DNA of 64,000 nt from Manduca sexta. Lineage: Eukaryota > Arthropoda > Insecta > Lepidoptera > Sphingidae. This document shows positions 46,633 through 58,820 of the stretch, in pieces (within the stretch, counting starts at the first letter, position 1; each line of letters starts with the position of its first letter). The stretch is from positions 7,925,170-7,989,169 of the forward strand of contig NC_051137.1 of assembly GCF_014839805.1 (NCBI RefSeq), given 5' to 3'. The translations under genes were made by a program, and so were the position numbers. The notes under the pieces are model-generated. The model did no database searches, was not told the origin of the DNA, and saw only the letters and a list, made by a program, of their open reading frames with translations.

Positions 46633-49600
46633 TAATGCATTCATGTATTATACATCACAAAATGAACATCATCTATCTCTCTATAATCAGTGTATTTAAT
46701 TCCAAATTCGAAATAATTATATCCTCAAAAGTTACAAACGGCAATATAAACCTTTTAAACGTTACAAAGAACATTATTTAACCGGATAATATCAAACAAA
46801 ATGTCCATCACAAGCGCAGTTCAAATTAGAGGAAACATTATTACAGCAACTATCATTATTGTTTTATTTGCAAAATTGCTCGCTCTGGTTAATGCTGGGG
46901 TCCGCTATTCACACGGCACTGAAGCCATTGGCGTGTACTTAACGACGCCTCTTTGAATGACAAGCCCTACTTCTAATGTGGGTAGGTACGTAATTGTTTA
47001 GTCAATTGCTAATGTTACAAGACTTGTGCAAGATTTCCGTGGATGAATTTGGATTTGTATCGGCAATGGTTTTGCAAATCTGCAATTCTGCCTCTTCATT
47101 TTATAAATGATAGCTTAATATATGAAGTCCTATTTTAAAATGAACCTGCAAGAAGTGTCTCATTTAACATTTATAAATCACATTTGCAACAATTTGTAAC
47201 TTACGGAAGTACATGAGCCTTCATAGAATTTATTAAAAGTAACCTACTGATAGATTTTAATATTTAGCAACAATTTTATTACAGTAATAAAAATATACAA
47301 ATTGATAGTACTTTGCTCAAATAAATATATCGTTCAATATGTTAATCTAGAAACCTATCAGCTTAAACAACCTCACTAAGCGGCATTGACAGTATCTTAG
47401 ACTTAGAAGTCTACAGCGACTGCAAATTTGGCTTATAGAAGACTTCATTACAAATCTTGTCCCACAAAACAACTTGAAACACCGGAATAAAATAACACTG
47501 AAAGTAATCGACGAGCCATGTTGTAGGCAAATTTACAGCTCAAAATAAAACATCGTTTCACTTGTAAGGGGATTACAAAAGCGTAGATTACAAATTAGCC
47601 TCTTGCATTCCTTATAATGGAATTTAAATTGGCGAATAAAATGGCTTCCAGTCGCGTTTATGATTAATCCTCGTTCGTGATGTTACTTCTGCTAAGATAA
47701 ACTAGCCGCAACTTTGTTTTCATTAAACTATTGAGGTATTACAAAGCAAATAATACCAAGTTTTTATTCCTAACTGCTATAGTCTTGAGTAGTTTAATTC
47801 ATGTGATCGCTTGTAAGTTTGTGCTATAATTATTTCAATTTAAAGTTACTGATTCTTTTATGTATTTCTATGACTGCAGCACGTGTACGTAGACTCGTAA
47901 ATAAAGTGCACTAAAAGGAGATTATATTCTGATATAATATATGAAGCTTTACTGACGCTGGCGACTAAACTAAAACAAATCTGTATAAGTTAGACAGTTA
48001 TTATTTGCACATTACACTATAACAATAATTTAGTAGGGCAGAGGAGCTGATACTTATCGCTGCACAAACCCCGGTAGCAGCCGAAGAGATATGGGCGAGA
48101 ATTTGGGATAGATAACGCTGTGCACGCGCCGCGCAATCTAATGAGTTCTGAAACGGGCGAAACATTCAAATTGCAAACCGCCCGCGCCCGCCCGTATCAA
48201 ATGTTGTTTTATAGCTAATTCCCAAATTCGGTTATGGCCTATAAACGATCCGCTGGAATAATTTAAATGCGAACCCGCCTGTATAATGTGCGTACTTTAC
48301 TCCAAAATTAGGTATTTGTATGTGAAATGCGTTTTGAAATAGGATTCACTGTCGACTTTTATTCCTTATGCACGAACACCGCCGCCGCCGAATATTCATT
48401 CGGAAGTTTTATAAGCTATATATTTGTTTTTATATTTTATTGCCCAACAGTGTGATCTCTTGCACGACGTCGAGTAAATATGACTGCGCACTTGTCATAC
48501 CAATTAGAAAATGTTATTTTTAAAAAGGTACAAAAGAAATGCATTTGTCGCGGCTTTCTTCAACGGTAAACATTTAAAATATAATAAACGGTTTGCTTTA
48601 AAAGTTTTCCCTTGTTTCCGAGCTAATTTCTTGACGGACATTTCCGCCCATTCAATATGAACGATTGTTTATTGACTTCGCTTCGTAAAACAATTGAACT
48701 GAATTAGATACTTAGTTCAACGGTACTGGTATCGCTTTAATATGCTCGTTTGTTTCCTTCTTTTCATTCAGTAAACAATGCAACAAACATTTACTTAAAT
48801 ATAACATTTTAATCTATTCGTATGTCGTTGACGAAATATTATTTTTACTATCCTTACGTTTATACTGGCGCTTAAATATAAAAAAAAATGTTTTATAGTT
48901 AAAAATTTGCATTAGTGCTTACAGCCTGTAACAAAGTATTCTTTAGGCAAATACGTCTCAACACAATAAAAACGCTTCAATTCTATCAAGTGAGCAAAGA
49001 TACGACAACTAGAAATGGCATAAAAGAAATTGAAACCCTGATATTATCTGATTCAAATACAATCTATTTTTAATCTAACACTAAACACGAACGCCAGTTT
49101 AAATGAATAATAAGTTATTAAACAGCTAAACCATCCGAATTGCAGAGAGCAAACCGATAATTAATAATCGCGTTCGGTCAAAATGTATTATTAATTAAAT
49201 AACAGCGCGTGATATCGCCACAGAAATATTATTTGCCGGATTATTAAACACATTATCCGTGTACGTTCACCGAACAGCATAACGGTGTCCTAATGGACGA
49301 AATTTAATCACGACAAATCGAATGCCACCTATTTATGAAGTCGAATGACTAAACAGCTTTTTAATACGATTCACACGTTAGCAGTTATAGTTAGTTAAGT
49401 TTTTGTATCGACACATTTCACGGTGGGATGTATTGAAGTCTTATTATATTAAATACGATGCCACATACCGGCCACTGATGGGATCTATTATTGTTGATCT
49501 ACGGATGAATATTCAATCATCACGCCACTTCACCAACACTTGATGGACTGTATGAGTTCATAAAAAACGAAACATTCGTTACACTATTTAGTAGTTATAC

Positions 49601-49930
49601 CATTTTCCAAATTTGATTGTATCAACAATAGGCACACAATTTACGTCTAATATTGACGATACTAGAAAAAAACATCAATTGCAATTCTATACAAACACAA
49701 TGTTACTTTGAACAAAAGAATAATTACAGAACAAACGCTTTAATTATAAGGTACATTTGTTTACTCGGCGCGAAACGGAAAATCGAAGTATTGGTAAAGT
49801 AACCATTGTCGCTCCCATGGGATAAAATGAGTGCAAAGTGCATACAAGATCGTGATGAAGTCTTTTAATCGGTTGCACGTTCCCGTGCTAGGTTTTGCAT
49901 TCGAATTTCTCTTCACCAAAGTGCTAGTTT
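46633..49930. other. Non-coding stretch
   Basis: No supported gene. GC-richer patches are at 46880-46950, 48110-48200 (GCCGCCCGCGCCCGCCCG near 48178) and 48380-48395. The rest is AT-rich. Confidence 0.45.
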
Positions 49931-49946
49931 ACTGCCGGCCGGCAGT
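49931..49946. repeat. 16-bp GC-rich perfect palindrome
   Basis: ACTGCCGGCCGGCAGT is self-complementary and GC-rich in an AT-rich setting, about 150 bp before the GC island at 50094. It could be a dyad binding site; nothing further can be said. Confidence 0.8.
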
Positions 49947-50093
49947 CCACGCCTCGGAAGCGAATTAAAATAAACTATATATCTTGGAAAATAAACTACA
50001 TTTTTGCAGAGGGATGTGTGTTGACCGGAGTCGCATAGCTCGCATCAAGTAATAAGATAAAGAAGCGGACGCGTCGTTGTTTTTGTCGCAAGT

Positions 50094-50330
50094 TTACTCC
50101 AATTTACGCGGTGCGGTGGCCATTAGCATAAGTCGGGCGCGGAGCGTGATGCGCGCGCGATTCGCAGGCGTTCGGCGTGACGCGCCCGCGCGGCTCTGCG
50201 CCCGCGCACCGCCCGCCCGCCACGCCGCATCGCCGCCACAACGCGCCACCACCGCGCCGCGCCGCCACCTCACCGCGCCGCATCGCCACGGCGCGTTCGG
50301 TGTAATTGTGGCCGCGCGACACATTTGTTT
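50094..50330. promoter_or_regulatory. CpG-rich island
   Basis: About 240 bp of very high GC with dense CG dinucleotides (gcgcgcgcgattcgcaggcg, gcccgcgcaccgcccgcccg, caccgcgccgcgccgccacc), abruptly bounded by AT-rich DNA. Four frames are open across it, which GC-richness explains. No frame gives a recognisable product. A promoter or 5' UTR of a gene extending beyond the window is plausible but unproven. Confidence 0.4.
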
Positions 50331-53137
50331 ACTATTGTAAGCCGTGAAGATGCCATCGCCGCGCCACACTCCGACTCCTTCAAATTAGCGCGGCTAAATG
50401 CTTCTGCACCATTTGAACCCATTTTATTACATCCCGTTTTTTCCTTACATCTTTTCTTTTACCATTTACGTACAATTCATGACGGTAATGTCATTAGTAA
50501 TACCATTAATGGATAGCTGTTTTGATATTTATACGTTACCTAGCATGCCCTAATAAGCCGAGCTGGGTGTGGATAATGATCAATATCTAGGTAAGCATTT
50601 GCAAGTGTAAATAACCATCTAATTACATATACTCATTGATTAGCAAATCATGACTCAAAAAACTAGCATCAGTTTATGTAAGAAGAAATATACTAAGTAT
50701 TATGAATGTTTCGCATTCTGTTCCCATTTAACACATTAATGTATTTACCTAATGAAAGTTTAAAATACCACAGAACATGTTCATGTATTAGCGCATTTAG
50801 TCTTAGGGGGACAGTTATACTGCGTTGAGTTTTTATTCTAAAGATCTCAGTGACATTAAAATAACGTATCAGTACTGTGTTCATAATGAGCTTTAATATA
50901 CAGTGATGACCCTACGCCGATGGTGAAGGATAAATTCCTTTATTACAATATCAATAACAATCATCGTTAATTTATACGTAAGAAACATTAATGTTGCATT
51001 ATTTCTTCTTAATTCTATGTACAATATATAGAGAATACAAAATAAGTACACAGCCAGCGCGATTTGTAAGTACCTATATTCTGTATATGTCCAGGGAGTG
51101 AAGGGCTGCCACTAACTTGTCTTTAACTCTACTTATTTTTTTTATTATTAGTTAAACACAATAAATATCAGAATTTCTAGAATGCTGTGTTTAAAAATAT
51201 CAAGTGAAATAATCAAGAATTTAACTTAAACATGCTAACTACAGGATTTAAGTTACTGTCACGAAATTTGTATTACCTAGGCGACTATACATGGCTTTAT
51301 TTGGTCTATCAATTAAATTGTAACAAATCGAGAAATAGTTATACAAATGCATATTACAACATAGTAATTCAATTTCAAAAGTGGCCACATATACTTTGTT
51401 TTAATATAATTCAAGGCCCCATTACAGTCGCTATCAAACATACCGCGAGCTACTGAAAATAATTTTCTCATCCAATTAATAATTTTAACACCTGACAGTT
51501 ACAGATACCTACTGGGCGGAACTAAGTACATTCATGCTTAATAAAAATATGATAAATTTCGGAAAAGAGAAAGTACTAATAACAATAAAAATATTATGTA
51601 AGATTTGAGTCATTTCGACATTTAAAGCTACCAGATAAATAACATAATAAAAAATAAACATCTGAAATAAAACTTTAAAATTTTATTTAAAAATAGTACA
51701 TTTAAGACAGCCCTACGCGCGAGCAGTAAGTACCGGCGCACGCGCTCAACGGCGAGACTTCATTAGAATGTAGCATCTCATGCGATTTTCCTACTTTAGA
51801 TACAGTAATGGCCGTAAAAACAGCAGCTAAGGAAAAACGTTCCGCATAAAAATATTGTATCCTTACTGCATATAAGCCACACCATTTCTGAAAATCATAC
51901 GGAGCGAATAGCAAAAGCGAGTCGGTGCGCATATTTTGCCATACAGAGTTGCCGTTAACGAATGCAAAAAGGATTTTAATGCCACTAATGTGATTCTCGT
52001 ATTATACATTTTGTACCTGTTTATGCGAATGTAACTTCGACGTTTGAAGAACGGGTCACTGATAGTAGATAGTAAACACATTTTAATAATTTACGTGAGC
52101 ACGGGTCACCTCATTGTCATGTATGGAATGTTTTATTAACTATGCGGGTAAATCAACTTTAAAGTATTCATATTAACGAACAAATATCGACTTGTATTAT
52201 AATTTGAAATATTAATAAATTAAATTCCCAATATCCGGCCTTGTTAAACGGTACAAATGATCATGCCAATGTGACTGGAGTATTTACCAACAAAAAGTTA
52301 AATACACTTACCATAGTTATGATTTTATAATTAAAATACCTGTTACGTCCGTTACGGGCGTCCCGTTCGCGGACACGGGGAGAAAATCGACAAAAAGTTG
52401 TATCTCAAAGTACCACCAAATGGGGATGCGATCATTAGATCCACGCCATAATAGACGCGTCCTAAATAGGCAGGTGGTGAAGCGTGCCGGTCTGCGCAGC
52501 TCGTCTGCCAGTGCACGGTGATTTTTGTTCATTCATCTTTAGAATTGTAATAGCGTTTGAGTACTGTCAGAACAAACGTGTCGTTAATGGTGTTACATGT
52601 ATATAAATTAATATGAGAATAAGGTTGTTTTTTGTTTGTTAACTTACATAAATAAACTTACATTTAAAAAATAATTTAATGTATAATCAATTTTAATACA
52701 ATCATAGTCTAATTAAAGATTTGTTTGCTACCTACCGAGTGTAATTAATCAAAAATCGATTATTATTATTATGTAATTTAATCTTAAAAACTATACTATG
52801 TAATTACCAAACTATTTTTAAAGATTATAAATTGCACTGAATACGGACATTCGCCCGAATGATCGATTTTAGTACAAAACCGTAACATACCGTACTTACC
52901 AAACGTTCAACACATTTGGAACATTCAACTCAATTAGAATTTGAGCAGTAGTTCTGAATATACATAACTATAACGTAACATTGAACCCAAATAAATTAAA
53001 AACGGAAATGTAATTCAACCAAAATTTTGTAAAAATCGATTGTTTCTATCTGTAATAACGATGGTTTACAAATCAGTTTTTCACATATTTGCAATAAATA
53101 CTCAGCCTTAAAGGGATTGTATTAATTTCAGACTTAC
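50331..53137. other. Non-coding stretch with uncertain frames
   Basis: No gene is supported. Two overlapping minus frames at 51702-52081 and one at 52317-52532 lie in GC-moderate DNA, some next to splice-like AG or GT sites (ATTTTCAG at about 51890; ACAG|GTATTT at about 52340). I recognise none of the products. They might be degraded exons. Confidence 0.35.
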
Positions 53138-53387
53138 CACACAGGGACACAGAAACACCATTGTAAATGGAATACAATAACTTGAATAATAATAACGGTT
53201 GTCCGTTCAATCTCAATGCCTACTAATTCTAAATAGCTATTCAACTTATTGATTCTTTCGTTCATAAATTGAGGAAAACAAAAACAGCAATCAAAAAGAG
53301 TCGAAATGAACTTGAGTAATATTCCATTCGTATTACCGTCACGAGCGGCCATTGTTAACCGCCAAACATGTGTCAGTGGTGGAAAAA
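53138..53387 (-). CDS. Candidate internal exon, unknown membrane-type protein
   Basis: On the minus strand an acceptor (ATTATTATTTTAG) ends at 53388, and a strong donor (GTG|GTAAGT) follows 53138. The 250-bp interval between them is open throughout in one phase (82 codons). It contains LLKFISTLFDCCFCFP, FMNERINKLNSYLE and a hydrophobic run (TTVIIIQVIVFHLQW). The 'F-x-x-x-x-ER-x-x-x-LN-x-x-L' stretch followed by a hydrophobic segment faintly resembles insect chemoreceptors, but that is far from diagnostic. No neighbouring exons were found, and codon usage is not biased. It may equally be chance. Confidence 0.2.
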
Positions 53388-53439
53388 CTAAAATAATAAT
53401 TAGTTAAAATGAAGAAATGGCGTGAGAACATGTGGGGTG

Positions 53440-53720
53440 GCCGGGTCGGTGGTCGGAATACAAATTGAAACTGTCAGATCGGTAGATCGGCGCCCGGTGC
53501 AGCTAGCCGACACTCCGCGCCCGTTGCTTGCCGCTCGCCGCTCGCCGCTCGCGTCTGCCCACCGGCCGGCTCTCTCACGGAAGCGATTACCCTAAGACAA
53601 TGGCCGACAAGACATGCATCTATTACCCTTTTTGGCTTGTAATTGACTGATGGTCTTCGTGTGGCAGTCGATAATCAACGATATTGGGCCTGATTGCCGC
53701 CATTTCATTAGGTATGTGAC
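53440..53720. promoter_or_regulatory. GC-rich block with 7-bp tandem repeat
   Basis: A GC-rich block contains three exact copies of GCCGCTC at 53530-53550. It is followed by GCC-rich text and then AT/GC-mixed sequence with TTGTAATTGACTGATGG (about 53637) and ATTGCCGCCATTTC (about 53692), words that look like homeodomain and YY1-type sites. It may be an enhancer or promoter. No product is evident. Confidence 0.3.
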
Positions 53721-54036
53721 GCGCGTCGCTCACGACAGCGCGGCGACTTGTAACTGCGTTCTAATGCATGTTCAAGATGGTGGCTCATTTGTATATTTAG
53801 TAATATTATGAATACTTATTAACTGTTTACTTTCTTTTGAATTAAAATGAAGTGTGACATATGCATCATCGGTGGAAATTACTCGGTACAGCGAAACCTG
53901 TCTGTCTAAAGGGATTTAGGTAAATATACATAGAGGAGATACTCCCTCTATAATGCACTACTCCCTAAAATAAACGAATACACTATACACACGACAACAG
54001 CCGCCGGCGAAAGCTAGTTAAAATATAATTTGTTGA

Positions 54037-54231
54037 ATGTCAAATGCAATGTTGGTGCAAAATCGGTGTCGCGGATGTGTCGGTGTGGCGTGGCGGCGGC
54101 GTCGCGGCGTGGCGCGCGATCCCCGCGTGTCCCGGAGAGCGCTCGCGAGACAAACAAATGACGTACACCGAAATGTACTCGCGCACCCCTGCGCACCGCT
54201 AAGCCCTATGCAAAATAAAACACCCGATTGA
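54037..54231. other. GC-rich patch with opposed open frames
   Basis: A GC-rich patch (GTGGCGTGGCGGCGGCGTCG core) carries 60-64-codon frames on both strands. Both products are Arg-rich and low in complexity, as expected from GC-rich non-coding DNA. Not called as genes. Confidence 0.45.
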
Positions 54232-54840
54232 CATCTCTTTGAAATTTATTAAATATTCAGCCGGCTTAAACTTTAAATGGGGGTTAAACGATCACGCGAA
54301 AGGTTTACCTTATATAGAAAGTAACCTCAATTCACCCCTTGCCAGCTTCAAAATGTGATGATCTAAAATTATGGCATTCGCTTCTTCATACTCTGAAGTG
54401 GAGAAACCTTACCTATACAAGAAAATGGCCGGGTGGTTAGAGTTAAATGTAATTATGTTATATTTTTTTGAATTGACGCGGTAAACTGATCAGAAAATAT
54501 TTTTATAATTTTTATATATTGATAAATTATTAATATTTGATAAATACTACTAAATCGATATATTTAAGAATAGTCATAATTCAGTGGATTACGGACATAC
54601 TGTATACAGAAGAGAGACGTCAGTACGAAACGTGAATAACTTATAAAAAAGTAGATATTGAGTATATAATCCTTCACGCTACAAAGAGCACAATTATCCA
54701 TCACGTCGACTAGCAATACTAACCCAAATGCACTTGAAAATCCTACTCAATTACCTAAAACTGAAGAACAAGTAGCGTTTAGTTTGAACGTCATCAAAGT
54801 TGGCAGGGTTATCTGTTTATGATGATTAGGTGTCGGGTGT

Positions 54841-54853
54841 GTTGCCAGGCAAC
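54841..54853. promoter_or_regulatory. RFX X-box palindrome
   Basis: GTTGCCAGGCAAC is a perfect inverted pair of RFX half-sites (GTTGCC / GGCAAC) with a 1-bp spacer, close to the X-box bound by RFX factors, which in animals control ciliary genes among others. It lies at the edge of a GC-richer patch (54830-54990). No ciliary gene is visible within the window. Confidence 0.4.
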
Positions 54854-54989
54854 GGGGTGGCAGTGGTCAGCGAGGGTGAGCCGTTCCTCATACTCGACTC
54901 GTTCGCTCGACCCTCCCGGCCGACCCTGATAATTATTCTCGTTGTGCTGGACCGTGTTAAGTTTAATGTTACTTTATGTCTCAGCTCGG

Positions 54990-57900
54990 AGCGCCGGCAC
55001 TCTCTCGTAATATGACATACTTTATACCGACACTACGCTGTGTGATGTATCCCTTTACTTCCTGCGAATTACTACGCTTTCTGTTATTAAAGCGTTCTGT
55101 ATACTAAAAGGTTGAAGTATTTGTGTCCATGTAATAAATGGACGGTTACCTGCGCAAATATGTAGTTGATGAAAACCCTTATATCGGTGCAAGAATGAGA
55201 ATATAAATCGTGATAACTTAGACTCGATTGATAGATCTTATTGACAAACATGTGATATTGAATTATGACTTATAGGTTCTTACCTATGACCTAATTATAT
55301 GGTTGAAATGGCAAGTCTCGTTAAAGTAATGTGGTCCAAGGTTACGTCATTCCAAAATTAACCAATATGTACTGACAAATAGTGAAAATATAATGATGCA
55401 GCGGTTCTGAGTTGATATTACATACAATAGCATAAATTAATGTAGAGTTGTGTTGGTGCCACATTCCTATTTACTTCAAATGTATGCATCAAACGTAAAA
55501 TTAACAAAATCAAATCCAATCCGCAACCGGCAACACAAATTAACACTTTACAAAGCGAGACGATTGAATCACGTATTTTTGGCATTAAAAGGATTTTTTT
55601 AAGTGTGAATTTTCGCCGGCGCCGAATCATTTATGGTTTAAATGTACGTATTCAGCGGCAGATCTTAATCTGACGGCACGCTCGGACGGACTCATCCGAT
55701 TCTATTCCGGGACTAAATAGCTCAGGTTTATTTTGTGGTGCCAGTTTTTCTCTGCGATGCCATTAACTTTCCTGTGTTAATGTAGAACGGGGCAGGAAAA
55801 GCGCAAGATTCGGGGGCAGATCTATTTGTCCGGCGCATAATGTGTGTGACAAAATATTTAATGGTCAGAAATGAATAACAACAGTTGGAAGAAAGAATAC
55901 ATCATCGGCAACAATACTGCAATTTTAACCACAAGTCTTAGAACATATTGGAACTAAACACCGCGTCAACATAAAAAACTTAAGCCTAAATACACAATAA
56001 AAAGTATACTCGTTTGTTATTTGCTACAGTTTTATGGTACAAAAAGCCAATAATTTGTGAATCATATTCAATTACATAAAATAATAACAGCAGCAAATTT
56101 AATCGGCAGACAATGTTTAAATATAATGATTATGATAACCTTTGCAAACCATAAATGATTCGGCGCCACTTAAAATTACATTAAGAAAACTTCTGCTAAT
56201 CATAAGAATATGTGATTCAGTAGGATCAATTTATAAATTGCTATATAAAAACTCATTAATGTTTTGCAAAACTTGAAACAGAAAATTAAGACGGGATGAT
56301 GATAGACGCCATTTTTTATTATATTTTATTAGCCTACGTGGTTCTTGAACGAAACCTAGTACCAGTATTTTTTTTTTGTTGTTCCAGCAGTTTACAACAA
56401 GAATTTATTTACAAAGAGTGCGAAATAGTTGTTGTTTATGACTAAGACGACAAATTCATCTGAATTTGTTTTCCAGACCGGTGTTTTGTAAATCTGAATT
56501 ATATTACACACGTATGAAAAATAAAATATAATCTATTCTATATTATGTTAGCCCTGTAGAAAATACTTTCCGACTTCTCTACCAATATCAATAATTTAAC
56601 TTAACACACCATATTGGTCTAGAGCGGATTATAAAACTTAACAAAACTATAAAATCTTAATGTAAAACTCTCACTTATAATGTTTCTACACTGTATATTC
56701 GCTCATCGTTAAATCGAGCAATAATTAAACTAAAAATATACGTTTTTAAAAAGATAGAGTCGTGTGCTTTGCAGAAATCAAACCCACGAAGCCTGTGACA
56801 GCAATGCGTTCCATTCATCACTAAACGAATTAAAACTATGAGGTATTAATAATTCGTTTTAATTTTTATCTAATTAGTAAACTCATCCACATTTTATAAA
56901 ACCTACTTCAACTGTCAATAATAAAGTATATGAATACAAAATATTGAGAGCAACTTATCGCCATTTTGTGTCATGTGTCTGGTGGAACATGTTGATAGTT
57001 TCGACGACTTATTGTTTCTCGTATATTTTTGCAATAGAACAAATGCAAATGACATGCTCAATGCTCATATCATGCAGGTATATACATTTCTAAACAGCAT
57101 CGAATAAAAACTAGGTTTTTTCTAAGCATATATTTTATGCGTCTGGTACACGACGGCTATTGATTTAAATGTAATTGTGTCTGCCGTACGAGTCCAAAAT
57201 ACTAATCGATAAAATATTCCAAAATTTTAACGTCACAGTGTTTAAATACAATAAACTATCACACTATCAAGAGTGCATTCAACTCTAACGCGCTACTATT
57301 ATTAAACGGAATTCGATTTAAAGCCGAACCCTCCTCGTCGTTTGTGAAATTGACATTTATTCTTCGTTTTTCATTGTTGCTGCAGTCGGATTCGATCTAT
57401 TGTTAATTAGCTTAAACGGCCCATGCGCTATGCCATGCCAAACAAAACCTGCTACACTGCGCTACACCAGGCAATCGCGATCGACGGGAAGCAACCTTTA
57501 AATTAGTACTAAACTACCACACACACTACAAATATGTTCCCTGTTAAATGCGCCGCTTTTTACAATATTTTTTTATAAAGCACCTGTTTTGTATTTGTAC
57601 GATGTGGCGCTGTGAGCACGCGTCGATTGGACGAACTACGTAATAGAACGTTTTGATACACTGCCAGCGTCATCTAGCGCCGAATAGAGAAAACGTAAGC
57701 GGGTAGAATTCATTCAGTTTATTTTTATGTCATTGAATTTTAATAATTATTTACATTATATCATGTTTATGACATTTCTGCTGTTACCTATTACCTTTAC
57801 TATGAGCTAATATTAATTACTTTAAAAGGATCGGTGTAGTAATAAAGTTTTGTCATTCCTATATTTTATAACACATTATAGAGCATAAATAAATGTATGT

Positions 57901-58792
57901 TTATTATCTTCTGAAGCATGGGTACCAGCGGGGCGGTCCCATTAGGACGCGGAGGCAGAGTTATCTATTTAATAAATTGCAGACACATATCGACATAGTA
58001 GGCAACATTATTACATACGAGAGTTATTCAGTCCCCATCAGGGCGGGAGTGGCTCGATTAAAGCAGTAAATACTTTAAGATTAATTATCTCGTAAACAGT
58101 CGCAGCGGCGCCGCGGCTCAAATCGCTCACCTACGCCGTGAGCGCGATACAAATTCAACTTTTCCAATTAAATTTCGTGAGGCATTAATAATTATTTGGG
58201 TACATCAATTTGTTTCGTCGCGCGAAGCTCCGCTCAGCTACCGCGTCCTAAAACTCAATACATGATGCGTTCTAAAGCACGGATAAGTCTTAAGAGATAA
58301 ACTTAAATACATTTTATAGCTACAAGCTTAGTATTAGTACCTATAACATAGATAATTAATTATTCTTTGCAGTAAACTTCTTCTCATATCACATGTATTC
58401 TTATATTAATAAATATAGCACATAACAACGTATTCATACAGTCGAACAAATTTTGACTTTGCTTGGTCAGAATTATTATTAAAATATTCAAACAATAAAA
58501 TGACATATTATACAACTTATGTAGCTCCATATGTACGACTCGACGCGTTTAATCTCAAGATATATCTTACACTCTAATCTTCCCGTGTAGCCTCATTCCT
58601 TCGACTTCTAAGTTTAGAATTAATTAAATTAAACTTGAAAATGAAATATTAACACTTTAACGTATAAAATTTAATACCCTTTAGTTATAACGTGATTATT
58701 CAACTTCTCGGCAATTTCCAAAAACATCTGGAAAATTAAATTGGCGAAGCGACGCCAGCGCCTTCGGAGCGAGCTTCCGCTTTTGTGCTAGC
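54990..58792. other. Non-coding stretch
   Basis: No supported gene. A possible repeat fragment is at 56755-56830 (aatcaaacccacgaagcctg). A mixed GC/AT block at 57915-58250 contains GGGGCGGTCCCATTAGG, a core near 58108 and TAATAATTATTTGGG, another potential regulatory block. Otherwise AT-rich. Confidence 0.4.
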
Positions 58793-58820
58793 GAGGCGCG
58801 AGGCGCGAGGCACGAGGCGC
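58793..58820 (+). repeat. Four-copy 7-bp tandem repeat (GAGGCGC)n
   Basis: GAGGCGC, GAGGCGC, GAGGCAC and GAGGCGC lie in a row, one copy with a single change. They are inside a GC patch (58745-58850) that also contains GGCGAAGC and ACTCGCCAATTCGC. Confidence 0.85.

Noticed and set aside
50077..50369. Several 70-90-codon frames on both strands
   Set aside because: They arise from the very GC-rich island, where stop codons are rare; the products are Arg/Ala-rich low complexity.
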